Program-made: the position numbers and the translations under genes | The notes under the pieces: generated by a model | The model's database searches: none | Seen by the model: only the letters and a program-made list of their open reading frames with translations | Told to the model about the DNA's origin: nothing | Shown here: in pieces, positions 9,410 to 20,546 of the stretch | How the letters are laid out: every line of letters starts with the position of its first letter | Numbering within the stretch: the first letter of the stretch is position 1 | Source: an uncultured Clostridia bacterium | GTDB lineage: Bacteria; Bacillota; Clostridia; Christensenellales; UBA1242 | Direction of reading: 5' to 3' | DNA length: 60,662 nucleotides | Assembly (NCBI GenBank): GCA_944383245.1 | Contig: CALWOU010000005.1 | Location: 1-60,662, forward strand

Positions 9410-12400
9410 TTAAGTTGTTTCGGGAGGTGCTGGAACACCACTTGTTGGAATCATAAACATTATGCTAAATGTTAAAGTATAAGTGTAATCTGAATTTTCT
9501 ATTGAATATTCGCAAGTGTAATCTATAGTTATAGATTGCCTACCCGCTTGCATTAACTCGTACAATGTTTCGTCGGCTAAAACTATACTTTCACTATTTA
9601 TAGTTGTGTATGTTGTAGTTTCGCCACCCTCAAGTTGAGTTGGAATTTCATGAAGAGTATCCTCAGAGCTTGGAATATCAGCAGGTTTTTTTACTAATTT
9701 TCCGTTATCCATTGAATAAACTTTGATTTTGCCAGCAAGGTCAAATATAGAATCATTAAATGAATCTATTTCGCCCGCTGTATCATAACTATAACTTGGA
9801 TTAACTTGATAGAAGTATGATTGGAAGGTTGATGAATAATCCATTGTTACAATTTTTGCATTTTCTGTGCTTGTTACTATATAATAGAAATCTGCTTGCA
9901 AATTGTATAGATCTCCTATACTACTTCTAAATGTTACTAAATTCAAATAATATTCAACACCATTAACATTAAATGTTGCTATATGGGTTCTATTAATATC
10001 GCTTACACCGCTTGAAGAAATCCAATTAGTGCCAGCTGCTACTAATGTCGGATCTTCTAATTTTCCGTCTCCTGCAACAACACCTATGATTTGCTCGGTC
10101 ATTCCGTCACTTAAAGTAAAGTCACTTTCAACACTAGACAATTCGCTTGCTAAGAAAATGCTACCTAGTGTGATATCGGTTGTTTTTGCTTCAAGTTTAG
10201 AATTACCATATAATCTAAAGCCTTCGCCATTAGAATATGCGCTAATAGTAACTTCACTTTCGCCACTATTGCTTATAACACTTAAATCTGCAGTAAGTTG
10301 ATTATTGAATTTAAGTGGTGCATTAGTGCCGTCATATAGCAATATACCAAATCTGCCATCGCCGATATAAGATAACTCAATTTCAACATAGCCATTTTCA
10401 TTAGATTCTGCTGCTAAGCCATTTTCGTTAAAGTTGCTAAACCTAATAGTGCTGATATTATTAATAAATGTTGCAAATTCATCTATAGAATTAAATTGAC
10501 TTGTGAATAGTGATTCAATGTTTCCGCCTTCATATCTACCACTAGTAGTTGACGAATTGATTGTATATTCTTCTGGACTTTCGCTATCTGGATTTATTGT
10601 GATAGTATTTTTATTTTCATCGATTTCATATTCATCTGTAATCTCTATATTATTTCTAGTTAGCACGATTACATTTTCGTCAGAATCATTTTTCTCCACA
10701 TATTGTGTAAATGTTCCATCGTCCGTTTCGTAAGTCACCATATAATAGAATAGGTCTAAATATTGATTGTTTCCATTTTCGTAAAGTGATTTGTCCACAT
10801 TCACTGAACTATCTGATTCTGCCGTTACTGATTGATTATTGTAAACCTTGTAAGTTACGTAATAAGGACCATTAATTTGACCAAAATACTCAACATTAAC
10901 TTGATAAATAACCAAATAATATTCACGAGCAGATTGAGTTGATTGTGCCACACTTGGAAGGGTTGTTCTAATAATGTTGTTATTAGATAACAAAGTTGCT
11001 GATGCTATTTGCGAACTGCCAACATTGAATAATGAACTTGCATTGAAATTATTTTCATATTCGTTAAATGGCAAAATCATATATTTAACATCTAAAGAAT
11101 CTTTACTTAAAGAGATTTCATTAGTTATGCTACCATCTTCTGATAATCTTCCGTTTGTGTTTGTCATTCTTAGACCGCTTGAACTTGCAGTTTGTAGTGA
11201 ATTTGCTAAATCTACTGACGAGTTAGAAGTGAATCCCTCGCCGTTTGATTTTGTAAGGATTGTGTTCGCGCCAAGGTTGTAGCGATACTCCATTGTTACA
11301 AATCCAAGCACATCGATATTCCAATTTACTGAATAATCTCCATTACCTGTATTTAAAGTTAGTTGCAAGATTATTCTGCCGGTTATATCTTTGTTTAAAA
11401 TGATTTTTTGATTATCTTCATCAATAGTCACTCCAAAATCTGAAATTTCTCTAATTGTAACACTGCCTAAATCTAAAGGTTCTCCATTTATTTTATTTTT
11501 TAGTAGTAGTTGCAACGCATAATAATAATCTTGATTATTGTATGTTATGGTTGTAATACTATCATTTGTTGAATTATATTTCATTGAATAAGGGAATTGT
11601 TTATTCTGATTAGTTGCATCAAGGTTGCTAGTTGTTAAAATATAATTGGTTGTGAATGCTGAATTTCCACTTAAAGTTTCTCCGTTAACAACAAATTCAA
11701 AGTTTACTAAAAGTGTGAAATGGTATTCCATAACTTTAACTATATAGCCATAACTATCTTTCACTTCGATTGTTAACACAACAGTTGTATCGCGAGGAAC
11801 AGCATTTGTGTTGATTAAATGACTAGATTCATTATACCTAAAAATGCCGTTATCTGTTAGACTAGTGATTGTAACACGTTGAGTGCCACCGATATTATAG
11901 TATGACCTGCCGTCTGTTACAATACTTACATCCTTTAGAGAAAGTGCTGAATCAGTATCAGGAGCTGGTGAAGTTGATCGATAATTTGACTCAAACGTTA
12001 TGTCTTTTAGTAAATTTATAGGTTGCGTTGCATAAATAGATTTAGATGCGGTTTCATAGTCTGATGAAATTGTGTAATTATACAAAATTATATTGTAGGT
12101 TGTTGAAATTTGACCGCCGGTGCCATATATTGTAAACGTCATATTTAAGGCATCAAATGGATTTATATTTGACCTCGACGCACTAATATAAATTCGGTTA
12201 TTCAAACCTAGACGTAAAGATACTTTATAATTGCCATTTAGCGTTGTGTCGTCTGGGTTTGTTGTGCTACCAGAATAAGTGAATGTGTAAGTTGTGCCAT
12301 AAGTGTCATCAAATGCAGACTTTTTTACCTCTGTGAATGGTGAATATTTAGATTCAGGGTCTTTTGAAGTGTCAAATTTATACCCTGCGCTTGTGATGAA

Positions 12401-15400
12401 GAAATCTAAGTTTCTACCATCTCTTAACGAACCAATTTCAGTTTCCTCTAACAACAAAATTTCGTTGGTTGATTTGTCGGCACTAATTTCGTCATTAATT
12501 AAAAGTGTTGCATAATCTGTGCGAGTTGTTGTTTCTGTTGTGTCTTCTGTTTTGTTTATGTAGCCTGCTGAATCAATTGTTGGATCAATTCCGATTGTGC
12601 TATCAGCAGATATAATTTGATAAGTGTAAGTAGTATTCACACCTGTTTTGTTAGATATAACTAACTGACTTAGAGTGTTGTTTGTTGGAGATAGAATATT
12701 TAAATCAAATAAGTCACTGTCCGCTTCATTCGCCACAACATTGCTATAATTGCCTGCGCTAAATGATAAGTAGTTTGGATTATCTCGATCATTAAATCCA
12801 ATACCGCTTATCTGCGCTTCATTTAGGTTGACTTTTTCATTATTCAAACCTATTAGAGAAATTCGCCTTGAATTTAAGAAATTGCTACCAGCAACATCAG
12901 TTATATTATTATCTTCATTTAGGTCATTTCCTAACAACGTGGTAACTAAATCTTCAACTTTGGAATTTCTTGCAACGTTTTCATACATTTGGCTTGCATT
13001 AGATGAGTTAATTAGATAACCCGCTTGTAGACCTTGATATGTTTGCGCAATGCGAATATAGAAAGTGATTGTTTGGTTTACTCCGCCCTCTTGATAATAA
13101 TCATCTCCTGCTTTTATGCGGATTGTTACTGCAATGTCTTTTGCTTGTGCGGAATGAACGAAGTCGATAGTGCTATCATCTCCGCTTATAGTGAAAGTAT
13201 CTTCGCCTTGCAAATTATTTACATAACTACTATCTGCTGAACTAATGCTATCTGTTGAACTAAATTCAAATTCTAGCACACTATCTACACTCGTTTTGAT
13301 ATTTAATCCACCAATTGTATACTCGCGATATAAAGCACTATCAGTTTCTGAATTGTCTGTTATAGTTATGCTACTTCCATTTGGTGATGAATATCTACTA
13401 TCTATATTTGTTGATTCTAGCGGATTTGATGCGCTATAACCTTTTGATCCTGCTGGGAATGAAACATAAATTCCGCTATTTACGTTTGCATAAACTGTTT
13501 TAACTAAGTTTTCGCCCGTTAAATCATCAAACGTTACAGTGAACGACCTAGTGTAGCGATTAGTTAAAAGTTCAAACTCGAAGTAAGACTCGCCATTTTC
13601 ATAAACATATGTAACTGCTCCGGTTGTGCCATTTCTTGAATATATTTCAACTTCGTTGCGTCCGTCTGTTGCTGATATTATGTTATTAGTTGATAGCGTT
13701 ACTTCGCCTTTTGCTAAATCTATTTTAATTGGATTTTCTGTCGAATTGATACTATCAATTGTTATAGTTTTATTATAATCGCCAACAATTTCGGTTAAAT
13801 TGACGCGGTTATTGAATTTTGTATTGTCAAACGCGCCTATATTGTTGATTGTTACTGCGTTGTTATTTATTTCTAGTTGATTGTATGTGTAATGCACTAT
13901 TAAAACAAATTTTGAGGCTGTTTCACCTTCACCGATTGTGTAAGTGTACTTAACACTAAATTCTAAGTCTTCATTACGAACATATTTTGATAATTTTATT
14001 GTGCTCTCTTCTATTTGAACAACAACATCTTCGCCATTTTTAATTGAATTAGTACTAGTATCAAGAGTAAAATCAGATGAGGAATTAACAGATATAATCT
14101 CCACTGAAGTTGGGTCGCTTGCAATATTGCCCTCAGAACCTCTCATTTGAACACCTTCAAACGGAACAACAACTTCATCTTCATTGATTGTTATGACGCG
14201 AGTGTACTGACCATTTGAAATTGGTGTGGGCTCATCATCTGGATTAGTAATTGTTGTTTGATGCTGTAAATTAGTGTCACTTAAAACTTCCTTATAAATT
14301 GGTTGAACATAGAAATTTAAAACACCTAAATTTAAAATTGAGAAAGTTGACACTCTCATAACCACACCAATTTTGATATTGGTATAATTATTTAAATTGG
14401 TTAATTGAGAGTCACCTAATTTGCTATATCTATTAGGATTTGTTTCGTTGAAGAAATCGCTTCCGTCTAACATTTCGGCTGATAACAAATAGAATTCAAG
14501 GCGCGAGAAATCGGCGCTTGTAAACTCAAGGTTTGCTAAATTTGTGCTTGTTGAAATCAATGATTTTCCTAAAACCGCGCCATTATCTACAAAACTTTTT
14601 CCGCAACTTGCTTCACTTGTTACAACCGTTGTTGAATCTGCGGTTGCATAATTGTTGTTTCCTCCGGTTTGGTTATATAATTGCACGTAGTAATATGCTA
14701 AATATCCTGACGTTGATTCTATTCTAAACACAATGTAGCCGTATGACCTAGAAGTGAAAGTTGAACTTGGATTGAATGTGATAGTTTTGTTTACGTTATC
14801 AATATCAATATTACCATTATTTATGTAATTATTAATATTCGACCTTGGCGACCAACCTGCTATTGAAATTTCAAAATTGAGATTATCGTCAATGGTATCC
14901 GGCACTGCGTTTTTAACTTGAACACGCGAAACATTCATAATCTCATCATAATCAAAATCGATAGTTTGATTAATCATTACAGGCTCAAACTTGAAATTCT
15001 TAACAGAATATTGATTATATTGACTAGTTGATGAAACAAATGTGCCATTATTTGAGCCGTCTAGTTCGTTTGCAAAGTGCAAATTAGTGCCAGAAGCATT
15101 TGAATCTACAAATCCATCACCAAAAGGATATTGAATAGAAACTGATTGCCTGTTTTGAATTTCGAAATCGCGAGGGAATGTGTAGGTGTATGATTGAGTG
15201 CTACCTTCACTTAATGGAATTTCGTATTTTATTTGATATGTGATTGTTACAACCTTAGTTGAACCAACAATTTCTGCTAAATCTACTAATAAACCGGTTT
15301 GTGTTTCGCTTCCTTTATCATAACCGCCACCTATGAAATCAGTAGATTTAAATGCAGAGTCATCACTCACTTTAGTCACAATAAATCTTGACACTATATC

Positions 15401-18400
15401 ATTAATATTATCAATATCATAAATATTTCTTAACAAATCATACTCACCATTTGAATAAGCAGTTTTGATATCATTTAATTCATTTGGAACATATGGAGAA
15501 ATTGTGATTCCATCCTCTGTTGTTGTTTGATAAATTAGAATTTCACCACCAACTGAGAATGTAAATCTCAATATAACGTTATTTAGTTGTTCGATACGAC
15601 CTGTGGTTGTGCTAAACCTAAACATCTGCGTTGAAATATCGTAATTAACGTCTATTTGAGGAATCTCATCTGGTGTGAGATATTCAACAGACTGCAATTC
15701 TATTGTTTCGCTTTCGCCCGTTGGATTAGTGTTAGTTGGATTGGCAAAATTAATCACTGTTTCAGCCATATATGTGGTTTCTTTTTTCAATGAATAAGTG
15801 TATTTATTAGAAATAGTAACATCTATTAAACCTAAATTATATGTTCCATAATTAAATGTTAATGTTTCACTTAAACTAGAACCTATTTGCTGAATCCAAC
15901 CTGTGGAAATTTTGAAATCTTCCTTATTAAGTGTAAATAGTGAATTAGTTGATAAATTTGAAGTCATTGAGATATTTTCGCCAAATACTGTTGAATAATC
16001 TTCAGTTTCAACTTCAACTAAATCTGAATCTAAATAAACTTCTCCTGTACCCTCGCCATATACTTTGGTTGTTTTGTATTGGCTAATCGTTACAAAGTTA
16101 CTTAAATTATAAGTGCTATCGCTTACAATTGTTGAATCTTCGCCTATTATATTAGAGTTTGCGCTTAATAAAATGTTTGGAATTACAGTGATTGTTCTTC
16201 TTTCAATTTCTGCGTCATCCAACACAAATGAAACAACATAATTTCCAAGTTTTTCAAAGGTTATAACATCTTCAATTGCGTTCGCTTCTGTTGACGAACT
16301 TGTTAAATTGACAGGCTGATTATCAGGACCTGTTACATTAATACTTATACCTGCTGTTGGCGTTGTTGAGTTGATTCTAAAAATTGAGTTGTTGCTAAAT
16401 GTGTTGTTACCACTCATTTCAAAAAGCAATGCGCTTGTGCCTTGATAATAATTTGACCAACTATTATTTTGATTGATTGTTATTGAAGAGGTGAATTTAA
16501 TAGTTACTCGTTCAAGACTACCTGTTGGAGTTACTACCTTAAATCTAATATTTAAATTAGCAGTTTGGAATCTTTCGCGAGTGAAAGTCCACCCTGTTGA
16601 AGATTTTACAACTCGAAGCACAATTTCTGCCGTATCGTCAGGATTTATTGTTTCGGTTTGAATAGTAAAGCCATTTTCATTTTCAATAACTTCAAGATTT
16701 CTACCGCCACCAAAATATGTAACTTCTAAATTTTCAATGTTAACGTGGCTATTTGATGAAATATCTGTTCCATCGTATGTGTAATTAATAATTTCATTTA
16801 GGTTGCAACTATTTGAACTAATTTGAGAGTTTTTAGTGCTTAGACTAAACATTCCGTCCGTTTCAACAACAACAACAATTCTTAAATATTTTGCAGATTG
16901 ACTATCTGATTCAATCATAATTGTAACTTCTCCGACTGAATTTATAGATATTGCACCCTCATCATTAAACGAGATTACGTTTGAATTTAAACTTGTGTAG
17001 TCCAAATTATGTGTGATATTAGGAAGATATTCTGGATTGAATATATCTGATATAATAGAACGTACTTTAAATCCATTAGTTGTGTTGTTATCTGAAGTTG
17101 CATTAAAGAAAGTTGAATCAATTAAAATTCTAGCTCTATTCTCTTCTGTTATTAAATAATAATTGTAAACATATTCATTTGTTTCAACATTATAACTAAC
17201 TTCAACTTTAATATAGTTTGGTGAATTTTCTGCACCTCTAGGATTATCGCTTAAATCGATTTCGTTGTTAGTTACAACTCCGTCCGAACCTGTGGTAGTA
17301 TAGACCAAATCAATATCGGTTGGCGCCGTGCTAATAATATAGATTGGTGCGCTTTCAATCATTCTTCCGTTGTAAGTTAAACATAATTTTAAATAGTAGT
17401 CAGGATTAGATAAACTTCCGCGTACATCATAATTAATTATAAGTGCGGACTCATCTTCGCTAAGACTAATATCACCCAAAAACAATCCATTTTGGAAATT
17501 ATCACTTAGAAGTGATCCGTTATCACTATATAGGCGCACGGAAAGATTAGAACTATCAAAGTCCGCATTAAACATATTTTTAATCATATCTTGAACATTT
17601 GGTGCAGATAATGATATAACGTGAGAAGTGGTATTTTCCACAATATTTACTCTTCCTTGATTATCTATGACAATATTGTTATCTACACCAATTTCATTTC
17701 TTTCATTATAATTAAACTGAATTTCGCTTTTTATTATTGAATAAGATACACTTACACTCACTTCGCGAGATGTTGAAACAGCATCATCAACCACGTCTGC
17801 TAGCCCAGATGAATTGGTTTTGTTTGCTAAAACAACTTCTTCTTGAGTTGAACCTTGATCGCTTTCAGTTTCTATAAAGAAATTAACAAGGTTAAATTCG
17901 CTAACTGTTTGATCATTTGATAATTCTACAACAAGTAAACCCTCTTCAATTTCTGCGCTAACAACAGTTATATCCTGCACATCAACAAGGTTTGCACTAA
18001 CTAAAACATTATTTTCTTCGTCTATTGAATATTTTATATTCAAAGTTGCGTTGGTGTTAGTGGTTTCGCCGTCAGGGTTGTTAGACTCTAAACTAAATGA
18101 ATATTTTGCAAACACATTTTCATTATAAATAATGTTATTTATATATTCTTCTGCAGTTTGATTATATTGATTTCTTAGTTGAATGAAGTAAAGGGTTGTG
18201 TCCGTGTTGGTTGCTCCCTTTCTAACTTTCACAACGTTTTGATAACTTCCACCTTCAAACGTGCCTACTAACACATATTTATTGCCCGTTCTATCAATAA
18301 AAGTTACACCTTCCAAAACTTCAACATCATAATTACCTTCAGCACTATGTGGAGTTACAAACACGCAGGCGTCATATGTTCCTTCCACAATATTAACTAT

Positions 18401-20281
18401 TTCATCAAAGTTCATACTGTCGTACACAGGAACAAAGTTATCTTCTCCTGCGCTAACGTAATCAACGTTTAAAGTGATTTCGTCACCATTAACAAATTCA
18501 GGGTCTAAGGCTAATTCTTGAATATTAACATCAACAAAGTCAAAGTAGCTTTCGCCATTTGCGTTTACAACCAAAATTCCAAGCACCAAGTTTTCGTTTG
18601 TTGCTAAACTTGGAATAGGATTGTTTTGCATAATGATATTAAATGTTTTTTCTCTACCTGAGCCAACAGAAGTTACCGAATACTCTATATTATCAAATTT
18701 ATAATACTTTTGAGTGTCATAATCATAAATATAAAACTCTAAATAACTACCTGTTTTCAAAAGTGTGAGATTTTTGATGCTTTCGCCAATATCTAAGAAA
18801 GTCACTCCTGAGCTTGCCATAAATTCTATAGTTGCCAAATTATATTCGCAAGTGAATTTTTTAATCAATATTTTATCTAGGTTTTCAACATCTCCGTCCA
18901 CACTTCTTTCCAAAGCGATATTAGACGTTTCAATTGTGAGAGTTAAAACAACCTCTGTTGGATTACCTCTACCATAAATTTCTAACACATAATTTGAATC
19001 ACTTTCTAAAATCTGATAACTGAACACATTGTCTGGTGAGTTATATCCAAATCCTTCTAAAACTGCTTGTTGAGTTATTCCATCATTTGTTAGCACAATT
19101 GAATAAGTTCCGTCCGTTGATTCAAGAGTGATTCTATCAGTTTGGAAATTGCTATCCATCGTGAAATCAACCTCATTGAAACGAGAGAATGTTTCACGGT
19201 CGTTTTGCAGCATATATAAACCTAAATTGTTAGGAGTTGCATCGTCTAAACTTGATAGAGTCATACTAGACTCATCATATAAATTAAATGAAATTCCTGA
19301 AGACTCAAATCCAACTTCTTCAATATCTGAATTTACAACGTTGAACACAACTGTTGTGTTAACCATATTGTTTAGGCGTTCAAAATTGCTGTCGGTTAGA
19401 TTTGATTCGTCCGATAAATATGCCTCTCTTGATGCATATGTGTCAAACACTGCAATTTTAAATGTGTAACTTCCAGCATCTGCTGTTTCAAAATACATTT
19501 GATTTGTGTCTTGATCTAAATGCAAAAAATTATAATCTGTTATATTGTCATTATCAATTAAAACATACTCATTTGAATCAAAATAATAAATTTCAACAAT
19601 TTTTTCTTCCTCTCTGCTTATTGGTCTTAATGAATAATTTGGCTCGACTAATATATCAAAATATTGGCTTACTTCCAATCCAATTGGAATAGTTTGAATA
19701 GTTTCGTTGGCTTCATTTGTTGTCTCGCCTACTATTATAGGGTTTTCGCCGTTATACTCGCCTATAAAAATTTCATCAATCTTTCTATCAACCCAAATTG
19801 TTAGTTGATTGCTTTGATGTTGACCTCGCTCATCACGCGCTTGGATTAAAATTCTACCATATGTACTATCATTAAAGTGAGATGCACCGATACTTTTCAA
19901 TTTGTAATAAATTCTTTCGTTGCACTGCACTAAATAACGATTTGGATATCTGTTGCCATTTTCATCCACATATTCGGTTAAGTTTTCGCCGTTTGAAGAG
20001 CAAAGTTGAATAAGGTCTGTTCCGTCTAAAACGTCGATAAAACAATTTTTTTGGTTTACTTCGTTTTCGCTATTTGAATATCCGTTTAATATAAAATAAT
20101 ACAATCCGTTTTGATTGTCGTTTACAATTGTTTGCTCGCTTTCAACAAATTCTAGGCGAGACGGATACACAACAGGTGTTCTGAATCTGCCCATTAGTGC
20201 GTAAACACCAATAACAGCGCCCGCAAAAACAAGCGCCGAACCTAAAACTATTCCAATTATTGCAAAAACTCTTTTTACCAT
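9410..20281 (-). CDS. Giant (3,623-residue) membrane-anchored beta-rich surface protein
   Basis: I do not recognise a named family. The protein starts with a short basic segment and one strong hydrophobic helix at about residues 7-30, likely an uncleaved signal anchor. About 3,590 residues of Asn/Ser/Thr/Asp-rich sequence follow, with alternating short beta strands and very few cysteines. Recurrent strand-turn pieces (a Y/I/V-rich strand, a short loop, then a new module opening with Asn/Ser) look like tandem Ig- or cadherin-like domains, but no repeat is conserved enough to align by eye. The C-terminus (TSGVPAPPETT) has no LPXTG motif and no second membrane helix. The start is supported by TAGGGG before the ATG and the anchor that follows. 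It is a single unit with its own promoter and terminator, between rsmA and the cell-wall cluster. Likely role: surface scaffold or adhesin (inference). Confidence 0.8.
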   Translation of the reverse strand: MVKRVFAIIGIVLGSALVFAGAVIGVYALMGRFRTPVVYPSRLEFVESEQTIVNDNQNGLYYFILNGYSNSENEVNQKNCFIDVLDGTDLIQLCSSNGENLTEYVDENGNRYPNRYLVQCNERIYYKLKSIGASHFNDSTYGRILIQARDERGQHQSNQLTIWVDRKIDEIFIGEYNGENPIIVGETTNEANETIQTIPIGLEVSQYFDILVEPNYSLRPISREEEKIVEIYYFDSNEYVLIDNDNITDYNFLHLDQDTNQMYFETADAGSYTFKIAVFDTYASREAYLSDESNLTDSNFERLNNMVNTTVVFNVVNSDIEEVGFESSGISFNLYDESSMTLSSLDDATPNNLGLYMLQNDRETFSRFNEVDFTMDSNFQTDRITLESTDGTYSIVLTNDGITQQAVLEGFGYNSPDNVFSYQILESDSNYVLEIYGRGNPTEVVLTLTIETSNIALERSVDGDVENLDKILIKKFTCEYNLATIEFMASSGVTFLDIGESIKNLTLLKTGSYLEFYIYDYDTQKYYKFDNIEYSVTSVGSGREKTFNIIMQNNPIPSLATNENLVLGILVVNANGESYFDFVDVNIQELALDPEFVNGDEITLNVDYVSAGEDNFVPVYDSMNFDEIVNIVEGTYDACVFVTPHSAEGNYDVEVLEGVTFIDRTGNKYVLVGTFEGGSYQNVVKVRKGATNTDTTLYFIQLRNQYNQTAEEYINNIIYNENVFAKYSFSLESNNPDGETTNTNATLNIKYSIDEENNVLVSANLVDVQDITVVSAEIEEGLLVVELSNDQTVSEFNLVNFFIETESDQGSTQEEVVLANKTNSSGLADVVDDAVSTSREVSVSVSYSIIKSEIQFNYNERNEIGVDNNIVIDNQGRVNIVENTTSHVISLSAPNVQDMIKNMFNADFDSSNLSVRLYSDNGSLLSDNFQNGLFLGDISLSEDESALIINYDVRGSLSNPDYYLKLCLTYNGRMIESAPIYIISTAPTDIDLVYTTTGSDGVVTNNEIDLSDNPRGAENSPNYIKVEVSYNVETNEYVYNYYLITEENRARILIDSTFFNATSDNNTTNGFKVRSIISDIFNPEYLPNITHNLDYTSLNSNVISFNDEGAISINSVGEVTIMIESDSQSAKYLRIVVVVETDGMFSLSTKNSQISSNSCNLNEIINYTYDGTDISSNSHVNIENLEVTYFGGGRNLEVIENENGFTIQTETINPDDTAEIVLRVVKSSTGWTFTRERFQTANLNIRFKVVTPTGSLERVTIKFTSSITINQNNSWSNYYQGTSALLFEMSGNNTFSNNSIFRINSTTPTAGISINVTGPDNQPVNLTSSSTEANAIEDVITFEKLGNYVVSFVLDDAEIERRTITVIPNILLSANSNIIGEDSTIVSDSTYNLSNFVTISQYKTTKVYGEGTGEVYLDSDLVEVETEDYSTVFGENISMTSNLSTNSLFTLNKEDFKISTGWIQQIGSSLSETLTFNYGTYNLGLIDVTISNKYTYSLKKETTYMAETVINFANPTNTNPTGESETIELQSVEYLTPDEIPQIDVNYDISTQMFRFSTTTGRIEQLNNVILRFTFSVGGEILIYQTTTEDGITISPYVPNELNDIKTAYSNGEYDLLRNIYDIDNINDIVSRFIVTKVSDDSAFKSTDFIGGGYDKGSETQTGLLVDLAEIVGSTKVVTITYQIKYEIPLSEGSTQSYTYTFPRDFEIQNRQSVSIQYPFGDGFVDSNASGTNLHFANELDGSNNGTFVSSTSQYNQYSVKNFKFEPVMINQTIDFDYDEIMNVSRVQVKNAVPDTIDDNLNFEISIAGWSPRSNINNYINNGNIDIDNVNKTITFNPSSTFTSRSYGYIVFRIESTSGYLAYYYVQLYNQTGGNNNYATADSTTVVTSEASCGKSFVDNGAVLGKSLISTSTNLANLEFTSADFSRLEFYLLSAEMLDGSDFFNETNPNRYSKLGDSQLTNLNNYTNIKIGVVMRVSTFSILNLGVLNFYVQPIYKEVLSDTNLQHQTTITNPDDEPTPISNGQYTRVITINEDEVVVPFEGVQMRGSEGNIASDPTSVEIISVNSSSDFTLDTSTNSIKNGEDVVVQIEESTIKLSKYVRNEDLEFSVKYTYTIGEGETASKFVLIVHYTYNQLEINNNAVTINNIGAFDNTKFNNRVNLTEIVGDYNKTITIDSINSTENPIKIDLAKGEVTLSTNNIISATDGRNEVEIYSRNGTTGAVTYVYENGESYFEFELLTNRYTRSFTVTFDDLTGENLVKTVYANVNSGIYVSFPAGSKGYSASNPLESTNIDSRYSSPNGSSITITDNSETDSALYREYTIGGLNIKTSVDSVLEFEFSSTDSISSADSSYVNNLQGEDTFTISGDDSTIDFVHSAQAKDIAVTIRIKAGDDYYQEGGVNQTITFYIRIAQTYQGLQAGYLINSSNASQMYENVARNSKVEDLVTTLLGNDLNEDNNITDVAGSNFLNSRRISLIGLNNEKVNLNEAQISGIGFNDRDNPNYLSFSAGNYSNVVANEADSDLFDLNILSPTNNTLSQLVISNKTGVNTTYTYQIISADSTIGIDPTIDSAGYINKTEDTTETTTRTDYATLLINDEISADKSTNEILLLEETEIGSLRDGRNLDFFITSAGYKFDTSKDPESKYSPFTEVKKSAFDDTYGTTYTFTYSGSTTNPDDTTLNGNYKVSLRLGLNNRIYISASRSNINPFDALNMTFTIYGTGGQISTTYNIILYNYTISSDYETASKSIYATQPINLLKDITFESNYRSTSPAPDTDSALSLKDVSIVTDGRSYYNIGGTQRVTITSLTDNGIFRYNESSHLINTNAVPRDTTVVLTIEVKDSYGYIVKVMEYHFTLLVNFEFVVNGETLSGNSAFTTNYILTTSNLDATNQNKQFPYSMKYNSTNDSITTITYNNQDYYYALQLLLKNKINGEPLDLGSVTIREISDFGVTIDEDNQKIILNKDITGRIILQLTLNTGNGDYSVNWNIDVLGFVTMEYRYNLGANTILTKSNGEGFTSNSSVDLANSLQTASSSGLRMTNTNGRLSEDGSITNEISLSKDSLDVKYMILPFNEYENNFNASSLFNVGSSQIASATLLSNNNIIRTTLPSVAQSTQSAREYYLVIYQVNVEYFGQINGPYYVTYKVYNNQSVTAESDSSVNVDKSLYENGNNQYLDLFYYMVTYETDDGTFTQYVEKNDSDENVIVLTRNNIEITDEYEIDENKNTITINPDSESPEEYTINSSTTSGRYEGGNIESLFTSQFNSIDEFATFINNISTIRFSNFNENGLAAESNENGYVEIELSYIGDGRFGILLYDGTNAPLKFNNQLTADLSVISNSGESEVTISAYSNGEGFRLYGNSKLEAKTTDITLGSIFLASELSSVESDFTLSDGMTEQIIGVVAGDGKLEDPTLVAAGTNWISSSGVSDINRTHIATFNVNGVEYYLNLVTFRSSIGDLYNLQADFYYIVTSTENAKIVTMDYSSTFQSYFYQVNPSYSYDTAGEIDSFNDSIFDLAGKIKVYSMDNGKLVKKPADIPSSEDTLHEIPTQLEGGETTTYTTINSESIVLADETLYELMQAGRQSITIDYTCEYSIENSDYTYTLTFSIMFMIPTSGVPAPPETT

Positions 20282-20467
20282 AACCCCTACCTAATGAAGA
20301 TAAAACAATAAAGGACGAATTATTGTTATTATCTACAAATTCTTACAAAATAATTACATACATTTAAATTTTATTTTTCCACCTAATAAAAACAAAATTT
20401 AAATTTTTGAAGTTATCATTTGTTTTTAAATTTGAATCAAATGTAAATTGAAATTAACTTCTAGTTA

Positions 20468-20497
20468 ATTATAATATTTTTAAATATTTAAAGTCAA
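20468..20497 (-). promoter_or_regulatory. Promoter of the giant surface-protein gene
   Basis: On the minus strand, TTGACT (20492-20497), an 18-nt spacer and TATAAT (20468-20473) form a near-consensus vegetative promoter. The predicted start near 20461 gives a leader of about 180 nt. It lies just downstream of the terminator that isolates rsmA. Confidence 0.65.
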
Positions 20498-20509
20498 ATA
20501 AAATCATCT

Positions 20510-20546
20510 AAAATAAAAAAGAAAAACAAGTAAACGCGCTTGTTTT
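20510..20546 (-). terminator. Terminator downstream of rsmA
   Basis: On the minus strand an 8-bp stem (AAAACAAG / CTTGTTTT, 20523-20530 with 20539-20546) with an 8-nt CG-containing loop is followed by a long U-rich tract. It lies about 260 nt after the rsmA stop codon and just before the giant gene's promoter. Confidence 0.75.

Noticed and set aside
9410-9450. Possible sortase motif at the C-terminus of the giant protein
   Set aside because: The end reads TSGVPAPPETT, with no LPXTG, no following hydrophobic stretch and no basic tail.
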